Source: Isoetes taiwanensis
Taxonomy: Eukaryota > Streptophyta > Lycopodiopsida > Isoetales > Isoetaceae
Reading direction: 5' to 3'
DNA: 64,000 nucleotides
NCBI GenBank assembly: GCA_021234155.1
Contig: JAJEKV010000021.1
Coordinates: 12,025,760 to 12,089,759, forward strand
Both the position numbers and the translations under genes were made by a program. The notes under the pieces were generated by a model. The model had not been told where the DNA came from and ran no database searches. It saw only the letters and a list, made by a program, of their open reading frames with translations. This document shows, piece after piece, positions 21,456-34,800 of this stretch. Within the stretch, counting starts at the first letter, position 1, and every line of letters begins with the position of its first letter.

Positions 21456-24400
21456 ATATTGTGATTATTATCTATAACTTACCATGGTAATGCTGCAATA
21501 ATGCTGCAACAATATACTGTCAACTCTAGTATTCCAGGATTAAGTTGCAGCCTTGCAAGGAAAGAGGTGCTAGCAACTTAACTGTGGTCTGATGGTCATA
21601 AAAAAATCGTGAAGAGCACGATCTTGGAGTACCAAAGAGTAGATACCAGGAGGTGTATACAAAAGCTTTGTGCTTACATGATCTAGGATCATGTCTGCAT
21701 GAATTTGATTCAGGAAAGTTATTTGAGATTGAGGTTTGAAGGCTTAATCAGTAACTGGGCTCGGTTGGATCTATTAGTACAGTATTGCTAAGATCAAAGC
21801 AGCCAACAAGCTTTCTTTGTGTGAGTTCTGAGCAGAGTAACTGCTCAAGAATGGTACGTGGTTGAAGGAAGCCAAGTGGATCTTCTTGCACTAAGAAGAT
21901 TAAGCTTGGTTGTACATTGCTGTGCTTGATCTCGTAGAGCCAAGCTTCAACCCCAAAGGTCTGTTTTAGAGTGTAGAGAACTGCTGAAGCAGTTCTTCAA
22001 GTCCGCAATTGACGGAATTTGGGTATAACTGAGAAAGCTCCGTTTGATCTGTAAATTGACGAGCAAGTACCTCAGGGGCCGAATTTGATGCTGGCCAAAT
22101 CTTGGATGTTTTGGTGAAGGCATCGATTTGCTGCAACTAGGGGCTTCTGGTCGATCACGACCGCCAATATCAGCCACATTAATTTCATAGATGGCTTAGG
22201 GGAGGGTCGCCATTTGCGGCGCCGTTACCATTGGGGGATGTTGGAATTGCCACTCGCTGATCTGGAATTGCCACCTGTTGATGTGGAAACTGCCATTTAG
22301 ATTATCTAGGGTTCTAATTAGGGCTGCGCACACGACGATGAAGGCTTCGTTAGCAACACCATAGGCGGCGTCTGTAACCGACCACCATAGCCAGGCATTG
22401 TTCATCTGATCCTTCCTGATTATTCAAATCCGGCACTATCAACTTTTCCTTCTCTTTGCGGTGGTTTACCTTCCAGTTGGATTGGATTTCCTTCACTGGT
22501 AAACTCGAATGTTTGTATTTCATTTTTTTTTTTTACTTAACCAACATGCTACTGACTTTTACCACGGATCTGCTTGATTATTCTTGGTTCAGACAAGAAG
22601 AGCGAATTCATTGGGGTGAGAGACAGTGAAGAACTGGTAAATGACTTTTAAATCTGAAGGGGGCATTTCATGATGGTAAAGATAGATTTGTCTTCGTTAA
22701 TGAATCTTGTTAATGAATGTAAGATATTTTATGTCTTTGTTGCTATCTTTCTTAATGCTAAGTAGAAGGTAGTTGTTACCTGCATAAGCAATTGGGCAAG
22801 TGAATGCTGCTTAAAACAATCCTCCCTATTATGAATGTGGCAACAAGTTCTTGTTCTTCCTGGATATCTTTGGCTGTAATTACACAAGCATGTATTTAAA
22901 CTGCCAGGTTAGGATCTTGGCCATTTTATTTAAGACTCTATTCAACTTCCTCCAGAAGGTCAACTGTCTTGTAGTTCACAGACTTTGTACAAGCATAAAC
23001 TCGTACCATTTGATGGTTTCTATGAAACTTTATGGGAAGTAAAGTATGTTTTCCTAGCTCGAGAGTTTAATGGTCTAGGCTTAAGTCCCCCATGTTCTAC
23101 TTATATAGAAATCCTGGATAACTAAAGTTTGGAGAAACTTTCTTGCCCGGACTGAATAGTGACTTTGGAATCATCCGGTTGAAGTAATACAGAAGTTTTA
23201 TCAGCTTGTTCAAGCTTGCTAGTATGGTCGATTAATATCATTGGACCAATTTGATGAAAAACACTTTTACATTAGTCAAAGAGAAGGTCAACGTGTTCCT
23301 CTGTTGGATTAGGTTCTTGTTATGGCTTTATTCCATCTTAGCCACGAAGAATTCTTTTCGTTATGTTCTTCCTTCAAAGAGACCGCCACTCCTTTAATAG
23401 ACATGTCTATTTCAAGTGGGGTATAGCGAGCTCTTGTCCCTCTTCTTTTGCCTCTGTTAGACTTGGGTCTTAGTTGAGTTTGACACATAAGCTCTTCCGT
23501 TGCACTAAAGAGCATTTCATTACGATCTTAGGGTTGTCATAAGTGATTGACATGGCTTTGCTTTGCACGCTTTGCCGCCGTGTGCATCTGAACGCGTGGC
23601 TGCATTGTTTGTATTGCGGTTTGGCCTATAGTTCAATATTTTATTGGTCCATTGTCTCTCATACTCTATTTTAGAAAGTGTGACAACATCGAAAGTGGCT
23701 TTTTAGACCCATGCATTTTTTTTATATATCACTTTGAGAAAAAGATGCTTCAAATAAATATGTTAAATTCCTTTTATAAGTTCTGAGGTTATAATAATGT
23801 AGTTTGTGTGTGCAAGTTCTTCGTGTCCTTGTGCGAAGAAGCCCCACGTTGCCCTTTAACCCATGAGAAAATGCAATATATTTAATAGTTTACGTGAATT
23901 CTCAATTTTTCCATTGAAATTGAAAAACTCTTGTTACTCTTAATTTCAAAAGCAGATTCAAGCATTGTTATAGTATTCTTTAACAATCACGCTTGTGCAG
24001 GCTGTTAATGGGTTGCTTGAAACATTACCGGGGAAAAAAAAAAAAAAAAGTCATTGCCTAGGAATTATCGGTTTGCGACCTTAAATGGCTACGGTAGCCT
24101 ATGTGGTGTCGGCTTAGCCTTGGTGGTGCATGTACCCCACCACTTTGGCACTTCATAAGATGAGTTGGCATTGCCAGCTTGGTATGCAACAAAGCTTGCC
24201 ACGAATGTTATCTTGTTGGTCATGTTCTTGTGTGGCTTACACGGCTTGGAAGCTACTTATTTTGCTGCTATATAACTTTTACGCTTAAGTGCGCAGCCGG
24301 TGGACACCCTCCCCTATATAAGTTGTATAACTTATATATTTGGAACCATTACCCCATTACTAGATGGACTAGAAGTTGTCTATGCCAAGGGCAAGATCTG

Positions 24401-27400
24401 CAAGATCGCAAGCACTTATAGGGTTTTGTCTCAACGTTCCCGGTTGATAACTTAGAATAGTACCCAAGCTAGTTGAGCTAGCTATATAAAAAGGACCTAG
24501 AGAGCCTTTTCGTGCAATACTTGGTATTGTACCTCTAAGTGTGCAGTTTTGGCAAGACCGGTGTTCTTGACTAGCAGTAGCCTTAATCTGGGATTAGGGT
24601 GAGGCTACAATTCCAACACTATGGGAGTGTTGACAAGCGGCAGTTTCGTCGTTGGGAGCCTGGGGCTCAAGTGATGGGTCCATAAGGGCTTTGCTTTATG
24701 CGGGAATCCGTACAAGTTAGACATTCAATTTGTCTGCAATTCCTGTCTTTTTGTTTAAAACAATGAATCGACTCTGGTGCACTAGGTGCACTATTGTGAG
24801 AACTCGGCCAAACTTCGGCCTAAGCATAGGCTGATTACTTGATGAATTGATGCAATCAAGTAAAGATTGGGGCATCAAGAAAATCATTTTTTGTGTTATT
24901 TTCAGTCAGTAAAGCGTGTAAATAGAGTGTATGGGCACTCTATTAGTACACAAGTTGATACTCGTTCCATGGAAATGGAATAGGTCATACATACAGCTAG
25001 GTAGATATCAACTTGTTATAAGGCTACTCATGGTTCTTCACGAAAAGAACATAGGAGATAGCATGTTCTTGTGCTTTACAAGTTGAAAAGATACATGTTA
25101 TTAATCCCTAGCGTTAATTTAAGCTGAGCTTAAAGTTGAACAAGACGGACTCAAAATGTGTCTAGGGCATTGGGGTTATATATTATAAACCACCAATTCC
25201 ACTACTTATTGTGTACGGATGTGCACAATATTGTATAATACTATGTGGACTTTATCAAGCAATGGTTGTGTCCGTAATTGGATTGTGGAACAACTAACTT
25301 TAGAATTCATTATGGAAATTTAAATAGAAGCTTGTTGTAGGGAGAATGGTTATCAATTTGCACTTGGGGATGTAATACTCACATTTGGAGATGTAATATG
25401 CACATCTATAATAGTGGACTTATAGATTTGTTCTATAGTCGTCTGGCAATTTCTCCTTTCCAAGCAAGGTTTTGCCTAAATGGCTCAATTTCTCTGGGGG
25501 AGGAAAGGTTTTATGACATCGGTAATGAATGCATTGTAAAAGATTGGAATTCCACCTAAGTGTGTATTGGGTTGCTAAAAAAAAAATTCTTAATCTTCGA
25601 CTACTCCATTCATGGAATCTTTGACTTAGGGTCAAGAATGGAATGGATTAGAGCTCAATTGGAAGCTATTGACATGGTCAAAAGCTGTTGTTGGCAATAC
25701 TGCTGCTTCAAGCGTTGGGACTTGGAATAAGGATTGCTAATAAAACTGATGTTAGGAGTGAGCTTGAAGGACTATCAGATTTGCCAAAGTTATAAGGTGG
25801 CCTAAATAATCTCAAGCTAAGTATAGCTAGGTGAGATTATGTGACCATGGGTCGAGACCTTATGATTAGAAGTTCATGAGTCAAAGTGTTGGATATTATC
25901 TAGAAGGTAATATCTAGGATGACCATAGCAATCTCTATAAGCATAGAGTTTCCTGAATTGTGTCTGAATTGTGATATAATCCTTATTTGAAGGATCGTTA
26001 ATGCACGTCGAGAAGATTGATCAAAGGACATGGTGGCTATGCCTGGGACTGTGTGCATTAGAGTCTTTTCTTGTGGAAAAGTGCTTATATCCTGGTGGTT
26101 GATCCTTATGTTCATGTGCAATGCATCAAGAAATCCTATACTAGGTATGGGAAGTTATGGGTCAAGTTTGCCAAGTTGTTACTTGGAGTTGAGTGTGCAA
26201 TGTGTCAGGCTATGAATGCCAAGGAGGGTTGCATACTAAGATTGCCACAAGTTTAATTACATGGAACCATTATGTAAGTGTGAAAGCATGAATCACATTG
26301 CTCGAGCCTGCTAGGCAGCGCACTTGGTTCTAGTAAGGTTTGACCGAGTACCCTAGGGTGGTACTAATGAAGTGGATATTGTTAACCTAATGTGGTTAAA
26401 ATATGCATGCAACATGATGGGACCATTGAAATGGTCTATGTGAAGGATTGTGAGATCATGTATTGGATAAATGTGTGAACCATCTAGATGTACTCCGATC
26501 AACGCAGTCTTGGAAGATGTGTTGAGAGTAAAATTTATCCATGAGTGTTAATTGTGAGTTCTTGGCATGCACCCTGCAGCAGCAGTCTACGACTGCCGGA
26601 TGCTACAAAGCTGCCATGCTCATGATCACAAAACAAGAACAAGACAAACAAATATGTACAAAGAGTGAAGGGAACGTGGCCAAATGAGGCTCTCCAAATA
26701 TGAGATCAAACCTGAGTACATCTGAAGAGGCTCCGGTCTAATATAGTGTAGACCGCAAATCTGAGCCGTACATCTAACAAGCCATACACTTAAGTTAACC
26801 TAAACATGTCAAGTGTCAGTCTGCCACCACTGACACCTAGCATATGCACAATGTTAACCACTAGGTGGTTAACAATGAGAAGTTAACCAAGTGGAAGGAT
26901 CAGCTACCCTACCCTGTTGCTTTGAATTAAACCATGTAAACAATCTAAAGCGATCTAATATATGTAGATTGGCGTAGAATCCTATGATATGTACTGCAGT
27001 ACATAAGTGCCTCAAAAAGGATTCTACTTTGAGTTGTTGCATGATGGAGAGGCAATTCTCACTTTCCCAGAAGCAGAGTTGCGTGAATCTCCGAGTTAGA
27101 GTCAAACCTATGCAAGTTGAGGCCATCTTGAGGCAGATGATTGTGTCGACTTGAGAAATGATAATTTCTTAGTTATACGAGCAATTTTCTGAATGATATG
27201 GTTAAGAAAAGTGTCAATGTCCATTCCGCATTATGCTAACCCCTTTCGAGAGAAAGGGCTGGGAATATTAGCATATAAGTTAGCTTTGTTGGGAAAACTA
27301 GATCTAGTAATGAATGTTATGAAAGCTAACTATACGAACTATACTATGCTGGATAATGAGGCTATATTCCATGATATAGTGTTCGTGTTAAACTCCACTG

Positions 27401-28930
27401 TAACTCGAACTGGTTTTGGATACTCCAATTTGTTCGAAAATTGTACAATAAGAATATTCTTGGAATATCAAGGTCTCGTAGGCAGGGTAGCCCTTAAGCT
27501 TGAAATATCGCCAAAAGGCTATTTTTTTGGACATTTGCATTTTTTTTCACTACTGTTAAGTAGGATCAATTAGGAGTGGTACTAATAAAATATCGCCACC
27601 TTGTCTACGAAATTTTCTCCTTCCACTCATAAGTTAGCCTACATCACTAAATGATGGATTCTTGGATTCGCCCCCATGTGAATTTTATTCTTGGTAATTA
27701 TTCTAAAATTGCCCCTTAACCCCAAAAATCATGTAAAATTTATACAAATTCTATTCTTGGTGAGTTTTTTGAATTGTCATTTACCTCCAGGAAAAAACAA
27801 GAGGGGAAGGGGGAAAACCATGCATGTTACATGGATTTCATGATCCGGCTCCAACATCCAGATATGCAATCTTGGAGTATTTTTGCTTTTGGTCTGTTGT
27901 TTATCCAATCTTAAAAAGATGACTGAAATCAAATTAGTTTGTGCTTGCCCAGCATAATATGCAATTATGCCTGGGCTAAGTTTGTGTACTTATTGTTGTT
28001 AGCCCTTAGTGTGGAGCTAGTGAGATTTACAATCAAATAAGTATATGAGGTATGTTGTAGAGTAGTTATAGTTGGTTTGCTTACTCATTTTATCAGAATA
28101 CTTGCCCTCTTGATTTGGTTATGAGGCAATTGATTTTCTTACATTTTAGAGCAACCATACCTTATCTTGGCTATTAATTTTTTCTATTTTTTTTTTATCA
28201 TGATTATTTCTATGTACGTGCAACCAATCTAGGTAATACATGATGTATATGATTGTCTGTCTCCTATATTTTAATCATCAACTGCTCAGTTCAATTGTTG
28301 CACAGACATCCTTATGACATGATCAAACTCTTCAAATTGGTGACGAATGATTTTAAATATCGTGGTAGAAATCTAGGGTTTAGGCACCTAGATATCTTGA
28401 GAAAAAAGTATATATTCCACTGCTTGATGGATGAACGATTCGCCAAGGTTGCTACAACTCAAATTGAAGCCCGAAACAAAATCGCCAACATAACTAATAA
28501 AAAAAAGCTAAGATTCGCCTCATATTCTAAATTACACCTATGAAAATTTGGGCTTAAGGGCTACCCTGCTCGTAGGGACATGAGAAATCCTAAGTAGGAA
28601 TAAGTAATTCTACAATATATTTTCTATCTTGAATCCTTAGTTAGACAGTGAGGCCAAGGTTCTAAGGAGGGGGGGAAATAAAGTGTTACAGGTAATTTGG
28701 GGGCATGTCGCGCATGCTAGACCCTATGGGAGGTCTGGGATATGATTGACATAAGTAGATGACTTGTACCTACTGAGTGTGGATAGTGAATTTTAAGATG
28801 GCAATAGTTAGTTCGTATATTTAAGTAGCAATAAAATCAAGGTTAAGGAGTCCAAGAATGGACTTGAAACCCTTGTATTGTATGGGTTGACAAGACAACC
28901 CTGATTGGCTTGGATCAATCTAAAGGTAAA
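21456..28930 (+). pseudogene. Decayed internal region of the gypsy element
   Basis: The gag and most of pol cannot be read in any frame. Weak hints: VECAMCQAMNAKEG near 26190-26230 could be the CxxC half of an integrase zinc finger, and RFVQ-like fragments are absent. Frames such as 27193-27573 (126 codons) and 28253-28543 (96 codons) are open but show no convincing motif. A TATA-like CTATATAAAAAGG at about 24482 with downstream promoter-like sequence could be an unrecognised solo LTR. Otherwise it is anonymous AT-rich DNA. Confidence 0.4.
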
Positions 28931-28939
28931 TATGCCAAG

Positions 28940-29395
28940 AATGTAAAGTACAACTTTTTCTTTTCTTTTCTTGCAAAGGCAAGGGTTCTTGTTTTAAAGT
29001 TGCATCGCGTATGTCAAACTGCTCCGAGTCATACTATCTTGCCTAATCAGGGATTTGGCTTGTGCTTGGCTCTGGTTTCCCCAAGAATATCTGTTGGTGA
29101 GTAGTGCTTGATACATTATGTGCTAAGACGGATGATCTAAATTCGCTTCTTGTTGTTGATGCAACTTTTGGATTGCAAGAAGATCTAACAAGTTTGTGTT
29201 TGCAAATGTGGAGCTAACACCTTATTCTAAATGATGAACATTTATGAGGTAAGCATGGTGCTTCTTCGACACTTGCACAATAGAGATATTCGTGAATATC
29301 TGGTCTTGTGGCAAGGCCATTCTCTCGCGGATGCCACTTGGGAGACGGATGAGTTTGTGCAACATTTTCCTCATCTGAAACTCTAGACCTTGAGG
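28940..29395 (+). pseudogene. Integrase C-terminus and chromodomain-like end of gypsy pol
   Basis: ARVLVLKLHRVCQTAPSH (about 28977-29030) matches the VLLKLxxYRQT pattern of the GPY/F region of gypsy integrases. Next, about 29246-29390 reads EVSMVLLRHLHNRDIREYLV, LWQGHSLADATWETDEFV and QHFPHLKL, the REYLVxWxGxxxxxATWE pattern that closes chromovirus polyproteins. It ends about 20 bp before the polypurine tract, as expected. Stops and frameshifts separate the two blocks. Confidence 0.7.
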
Positions 29396-29405
29396 ACAAG
29401 GTCCT

Positions 29406-29422
29406 AAGGGGAGGGAGGAAGT
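29406..29422 (+). other. Polypurine tract
   Basis: AAGGGGAGGGAGGAAG directly precedes the TGTTCTGAGACC start of the 3' LTR. This is the plus-strand primer site. Confidence 0.8.
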
Positions 29423-30119
29423 TGTTCTGAGACCAAGGGCAAGTCGCACTTGCTACTTGGGCCTTGGGACCAGGAGTGCATTGGGAATGCCACGGGGGTG
29501 GCCCAGGAACGCCCCGAAGATAGAATACCTAGGGGCGTGGGGTATGAGGTGGCTTTACCTCATTGGATGAGGCAATTAAAAGGTAGGAACGTGATTCTCC
29601 GATCCGCGGCCAGCGCAGGTGGCGGATCACCTTAAGATAGCTTCGGATCGGGGCTAATCCTGGTCGGATTGGGTTGTAAAAAAGGCCCACGGCCCTTTTT
29701 CGAGCAAAATTAGACCCTAGTATCCTTATAAAAGGATCTGGGGGCGTTTTTGTGAGAGGACGATTTTTCCTTTGGAGCAAGCTATTGAAGCCCTTCATCT
29801 GGCAGCCAGATCTTCTGCTGCTGGGGTTTTTAACCCATTGTGAATTGATTGGGAATCAATTTGGCCTGTTCCGAACAGCTTCATAATTTAGTACTGCTTG
29901 TGAGGTCACTCCATTCTTGGAGCGTTCGTGACTTCTGTTTGAGCAATACTACAATAGCAGTATTAGTTCTAGTGATAGAACTTTTTGAATCAGGGCTTCA
30001 AGCCAATCCTGGGGATTAGTTTTTCAGTGGTGCGTGGGGAGTTCTGGGAACTCGAGGCTGTGGGAAACTCAGGGAGTTCAAGGTAGTGCAACTGATCCTA
30101 CTTTTTGTAGGCTGTGACA
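29423..30119 (+). repeat. 3' LTR of the gypsy element
   Basis: 697 bp, TGTTCTGAGACC to TGTGACA, followed by the GGAGA target-site duplication. Long blocks match the 5' LTR, including CAGATCTTCTGCTGCTGGGG and GAGGTCACTCC. The two LTRs differ by many substitutions and at least two sizeable indels. Confidence 0.9.
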
Positions 30120-30124
30120 GGAGA

Positions 30125-30363
30125 TTTGTTCTCCGAGAAGTGTAGTGAGTTAAGACTTGGACACTAAAGAAAAATATCATGAGCTATGATGGTCTCTATG
30201 AATTTTACTTAACCCCAGTATGTAAAGTCAGGTAAGATATAAGATAAAGCACATGAATGTAATATAGATTAAGTCATGGCACGCTCAGAGAAATTTACTA
30301 CCGAGATATGTGCTAGGGAAAAAATATTTAAAGCTTTGGGGTAGGAATGTCGATAACTTGACA
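30125..30363. other. Spacer, no recognisable gene
   Basis: AT-rich flank between the gypsy element and the first hairpin-ended element. I see no coding motif in it. Confidence 0.5.
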
Positions 30364-30545
30364 TTCTGGGAAGGGACTCGCGAGAGACACAAAACCGGTA
30401 GGCTTGTCATTCATCACAGCAGCAGGATACAATGTGTGAAAATATAGAGGGGAAGCTGACCATAGGAACAATATCGGCTACCTCGTAAAAAAGAATGTGC
30501 ACAGGCAGTAGAGAAGGGTAATGGCGACAACTTCTCATCGGGATA

Positions 30546-31590
30546 AAAAACCCCGCCCTTTCAGGTTTTCGAGGAAAACCCTAATGAGAAATGGTCGCCA
30601 ACAACCTTGATTGTATTGCCTGGAGAATCGAAGGAGATGGGTCGATGGCGAACCCCAAAGGGAAGGAACCCCGCAAGATGGCGTAAAACCTGCAAGGAAA
30701 CAGAGAACACCGAGAAAGCACCCGTGAATGGTGAAAGAGAATCAAAACATGCATGGCAGGGACGCGGCATGCTGTACAACAACAAGCACCCAATCATGTG
30801 AGTGATGAGGACATATGAAAAACAACATAGTACAAAAAGAAGATAAGCATCGGGTTTTCGGAGAAAACCCTAATGAGACATGGCCGCCAACGGCCTCGAG
30901 GATGCCCTGAAGAGTAAGGTAGGAAATTGGTGAAGCCCGCCAACGCGCATCAACGCCATGGAATGCGTGAAACCTGGAGAAAAAGGAAGAGAAATGCCTA
31001 GAAAGTACCCACTAAATGTTAAGGAAATAGGTACAACCATGGCAGGTGAGCACTCCCTAAGAAAATAGTCCCCAGAAAGCAAAAAACACCCATTAGACAT
31101 TAGGAACTGTAAACAAACATATATAGAAATGGAAAACAACACCAAGAGGTGGAAAAGGAAAAAATAGCATCACCAACAGGTGGAGATCATCTAGCACCAC
31201 CCAACGGGTGGAAAAATATAGATAGCATCACCCAGTGGGTGGAAAATAATTGGCATCACCCATGGGTGGAAAAGCATCACCAAAAAAGGAAGAGAAATGC
31301 CTAGAAAGTACCCATTAAATGCTAAGAAAATAGGTACAACCATGGCAGGTGAGCACCCCATAAGAAAATAGTCCCCATAAAGCAAAAAACACCCATTAGA
31401 CGTTAGGAACTGTAAACAAACATATATAGAAACGGAAAACAGCACCAAGAGGTGGAAAAAGAAAAAATAGCATCACCAACAGGTGGAGATCATCTAGCAT
31501 CACCCAACGGGTGGAAAAATATAGATATCATCACCCATGGGGTGGAAAATAATCTGCATCAGCCATCGGGTGGAAAAGCATCACCCAATG
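30546..31590 (+). repeat. About 300-bp tandem repeats inside element X
   Basis: A block starting with the GGTTTTCGAGGAAAACC hairpin recurs at 30556 and 30852. A block beginning GGAAGAGAAATGCCTAGAAA recurs at 30980 and 31288 (period about 306 bp). The last two units each end with a cluster of CACCCANNGGGTGG palindromes. Confidence 0.8.
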
Positions 31591-31595
31591 GATGG
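31165..31595 (+). repeat. Cluster of CACCC-N3-GGGTG mini-hairpins
   Basis: About nine short palindromes of the type CATCACCCANNGGGTGGAAA occur in two groups (about 31165-31275 and 31468-31595), with loops of two to four bases and spacing near 30 bp. No protein frame explains the pattern. Confidence 0.8.
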
Positions 31596-31858
31596 TCAGT
31601 ACTGAACAGAAATATAGAAACAATAGACAAACTCGAAATAACCTATAAGGGCTGGCCTGGGAGCAATGGACAAGGAAAGAGATGCTGCTGTGAGAAGATG
31701 CCGATAACGAGCCCCAAGAAGGACGAGCACATATATAGCTGCTCGTCCCATCCCAGAATAACGATCCGAGGGCTCGGATCGATGCCATTCTGGGAAGGGA
31801 CTCGCAAAAGACACAAAATCGGCCGACTACCAGAGAACTATCTTAGCTAGAAGCACAT

Positions 31859-34800
31859 CCGCCGAGAAACCTCCAAGTGTTGAGACGGGTCACGAAGCAC
31901 GTAGCGAGAGTGGGAGGAAGAGGAGCGCCAACGACCGTGGGCATGAGCAACCATGTGGAACTCTTCGAGCCGCAGCTGCCGAGGCTCCGCCGCGACAAGT
32001 AGAATATGTACCATATTGGGATGGATCCAAACCGATAGCGAGAAGACGATAACTCCATTGCAAAGAAAAGCACGATGAGGGCAGCGCGAGCCAGAGAGGG
32101 AAATGGGGATGTGGGATGCGCGAAAAGGAGAACAATAGAGCATATATGCCGAGGCAGGAGGGGAAGAAAGGTGGGGAGGGGAGGGGGGGCCGACGAGAGG
32201 TAGATTAACGAGCCAAGGACGGTAGAGGTAAAATAGCGGGGGTTGGAAGGTTAAAACATTTTGATGAAAAAGGATATTGCTGCCGAGGCCGAAGTAATCG
32301 ACGAGGAAGACATACTAGGATGATGAAGAGAGGCAAAAAAGGCCGCGATGACGAAGGGGGAAGCCGGGAGATATGAAACAGAATGTAGACAACACCAAGC
32401 AACAAAGCGTTAAACATAGCTATGCAAGCCGTGGAGGGTGGATGGGGCGGGGGAGGAAAACACCAAAGGGAAAGTGGAGGAGGAACAAGGGGACCTCCTG
32501 GGGGGTAAAGAAGTGAGAGGTAGCTGCCACAAAACAACATAAAACCACGTTAAAGTTAATTAAATTGACAACGAAAAACAGCAAGAGCCACATGACGTCG
32601 ACACCCCGGAAAGGGGGCCAATCTATAAGCCAAATAAAGGAAGATGAAGATCAAGAGTGCCAAGGTGAGAGTGGAATACATGAGGGTAGCGTATGATCAA
32701 GGAGCTAACAAGAACAAAGGGTTGTCAAAAATTGTGTAATCTGCCCAAGGTTGTAAGGACAATATAACAATAGCAAGGGCAAGGTTGGTGTTAATAGGTC
32801 CCTCCAGTGATAAATGAAGAAGGTGTATAAAGGAATCAAACGATATGCCTAGTCTGCCAAAATGAAAAGACCAAACTAAGAACATGAAATGTCAACCACA
32901 TCCAAAACATAAAAAGCAACTTCTCGAAGCTTACCAGATGCATGACAAACACCAACAGAATGATCAAGCTCAGAGCAATGTCAAGAAGAAAAATGAGGTT
33001 GACATCAACCAGAAGTCTAAAGCAAAGAGGTTCATAAGGTTGTGAAATGGGTGGAACAAGATTAGGAGAGCGAAAATGCTAAGGTCTGGTTCAGGATAGC
33101 AGAGGAGAAATGTGTGGTGATGTCAGAAGACAAATAATACCATATGCCTAAAGCCATGAATAAAGGCCCCAATATGAATCATACTTCTACAAACGAGGGA
33201 CGAGATTGAGGAAGAGGATGTAGACATGTTAGCACCAATCAAAAAGAAGGTCAAGAAGGAAATTGAGATGAAAGTTAATTCGGATCATAACGTAAATCGA
33301 ACAAAAATGAGGCTTAAGCAGTCAAAAGTGAGGTTATGGCCAATGAAAAGGAGGAGATGGAGGTCAAAGGGCCAAGATGGGGGTGGACGGCAAGGAGGTC
33401 AGCCATATGGTAAAAAGGGACAAATGAAAACATAATGGCTAGGTAAAATGACAGATTATTATTAAAGCGAGTGCCATACATATGGTCCGCTATTAGAAAA
33501 CAAAGGAAGTAATGATAAATGGACCAAAAACACAATGATGACGTGAAGTGACATATTAGAAGGAAAGCTATCCATGTTAGCTACGAAAAAAAGAGAGAGT
33601 CGAGGTGTGAGTTGTAGACAAAGTGGAGATGAAAAACGTAGATGGCTATAGCAGATGCACTGTGTCTCGTGAATGAGGTCGAATCAATTGAATGGTTAAG
33701 AGGCGTATGTGGAAATAGACAAGCGAACAAAACGATAGAAATCAAGGTTGAGGTTAGGGGCAACAGAGCGGAAATCGAAGTCAAAATAAATGTCGAACTT
33801 TGGTAGAAGGATATGAATGGATATACATGAAAGCAAGCAAAGGGCCAAGTCAAAGTAAAAAAGGGCAAGATCAAGATCATATAAAAAAACAGCCTAATGT
33901 CGAGGGGCCAAATCGAAGAGGAGATTCAAAGGAATCATAAAAAGGCAAAGAGACAAGTCACAAAGAAAATATAATGTACCATAATATAAAATGAGAGCAA
34001 AATGATAAAGAATCGAGATCTGGAGAATATTTAAACTCACAAGCAAAAAGGGCAAAGACATATAGAAATGATAATGCAATAGTATGATAAGTATCCAAAT
34101 ATTCCTGCAACTCATAAGAAATATATAAACATACAAAATATCGCCCACTCAAAAACTAAAGGTGCATCTCACCTGGGTCGGGTGTAAAGACATAATGTAT
34201 ATCCATAACCCAAACAAAAAAATGCAAAGAAATATGTCCAGAAAATGCCAATCGTCATAATCATCGAAAGAAATGTGGCAACTGATAGAAAAAATGCATC
34301 AAATCCCAATGCACAAGAATAAAAATATCATGCAACCAGAAATCGAAAAGTGAAAAGCAAAAAGGGCACAAGTCCCATCATATGGCAGATCACCATGTCT
34401 TGGAGGAAAAACTGGAGATGACAGATGTGATGTCCCGAGGATGTGCGGAACTTGCAACTGATGAAGAGGCCCATGTCACAAATCGTATATTCCCAAGGAT
34501 GGCAAAACCACTACAAACTAGTAACAAGATTAGAGAAGGTATCTCCAACAATACATGGCATGACGATGCCCCAGGAAGTGTCAAAGAGAGAATAACAATG
34601 TGAATTGATCTCGGAAATCAAACACAAAGGAAATTATCAAACCTAGGAAAGCACCACCATCAGGAACTCAAGAAATCAACGAATTGTAAATCACATATTT
34701 GTCACATAGAAGCAAAGGCAAGTTCGTCACTCGAACTCCCGCACTAGTAAAAAATGTAGAAAAGACAACCCATGTAGGAAAACAATATCGTGAATGACCC

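Larger units (their letters stand above)
19067..30119 (+). mobile_element. Ty3/gypsy chromovirus-type retrotransposon with nested insertion
   Basis: Complete in outline. The 5' LTR is 19067-19825, the primer-binding site 19829-19840, the polypurine tract about 29406-29422 and the 3' LTR 29423-30119. The 5-bp TSD GGAGA is at 19062-19066 and 30120-30124. Both LTRs start TGTT and end TGACA. The coding region is badly decayed: only an integrase C-terminal tract and a chromodomain-like end (28940-29395) are readable, with a possible CxxC of the integrase zinc finger near 26190-26230. A smaller LTR element (20172-21455) is inserted in its leader. LTR divergence, including large indels, shows it is old. 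Confidence 0.88.

Noticed and set aside
24430-24800. Solo LTR or promoter around the CTATATAAAAAGG box
   Set aside because: The sequence downstream looks LTR-like, but I could not find TG/CA ends with a matching target-site duplication, so it is only mentioned within the gypsy interior.
31165-31595. CRISPR array
   Set aside because: The short palindromes are too irregular, belong to a plant repeat element and lack constant repeats with unique spacers.
32205-34150. Several 70-110-codon minus-strand frames with Leu/Phe/Ser-rich translations
   Set aside because: The plus strand is strongly purine-rich there, which produces stop-poor hydrophobic antisense frames by composition alone.
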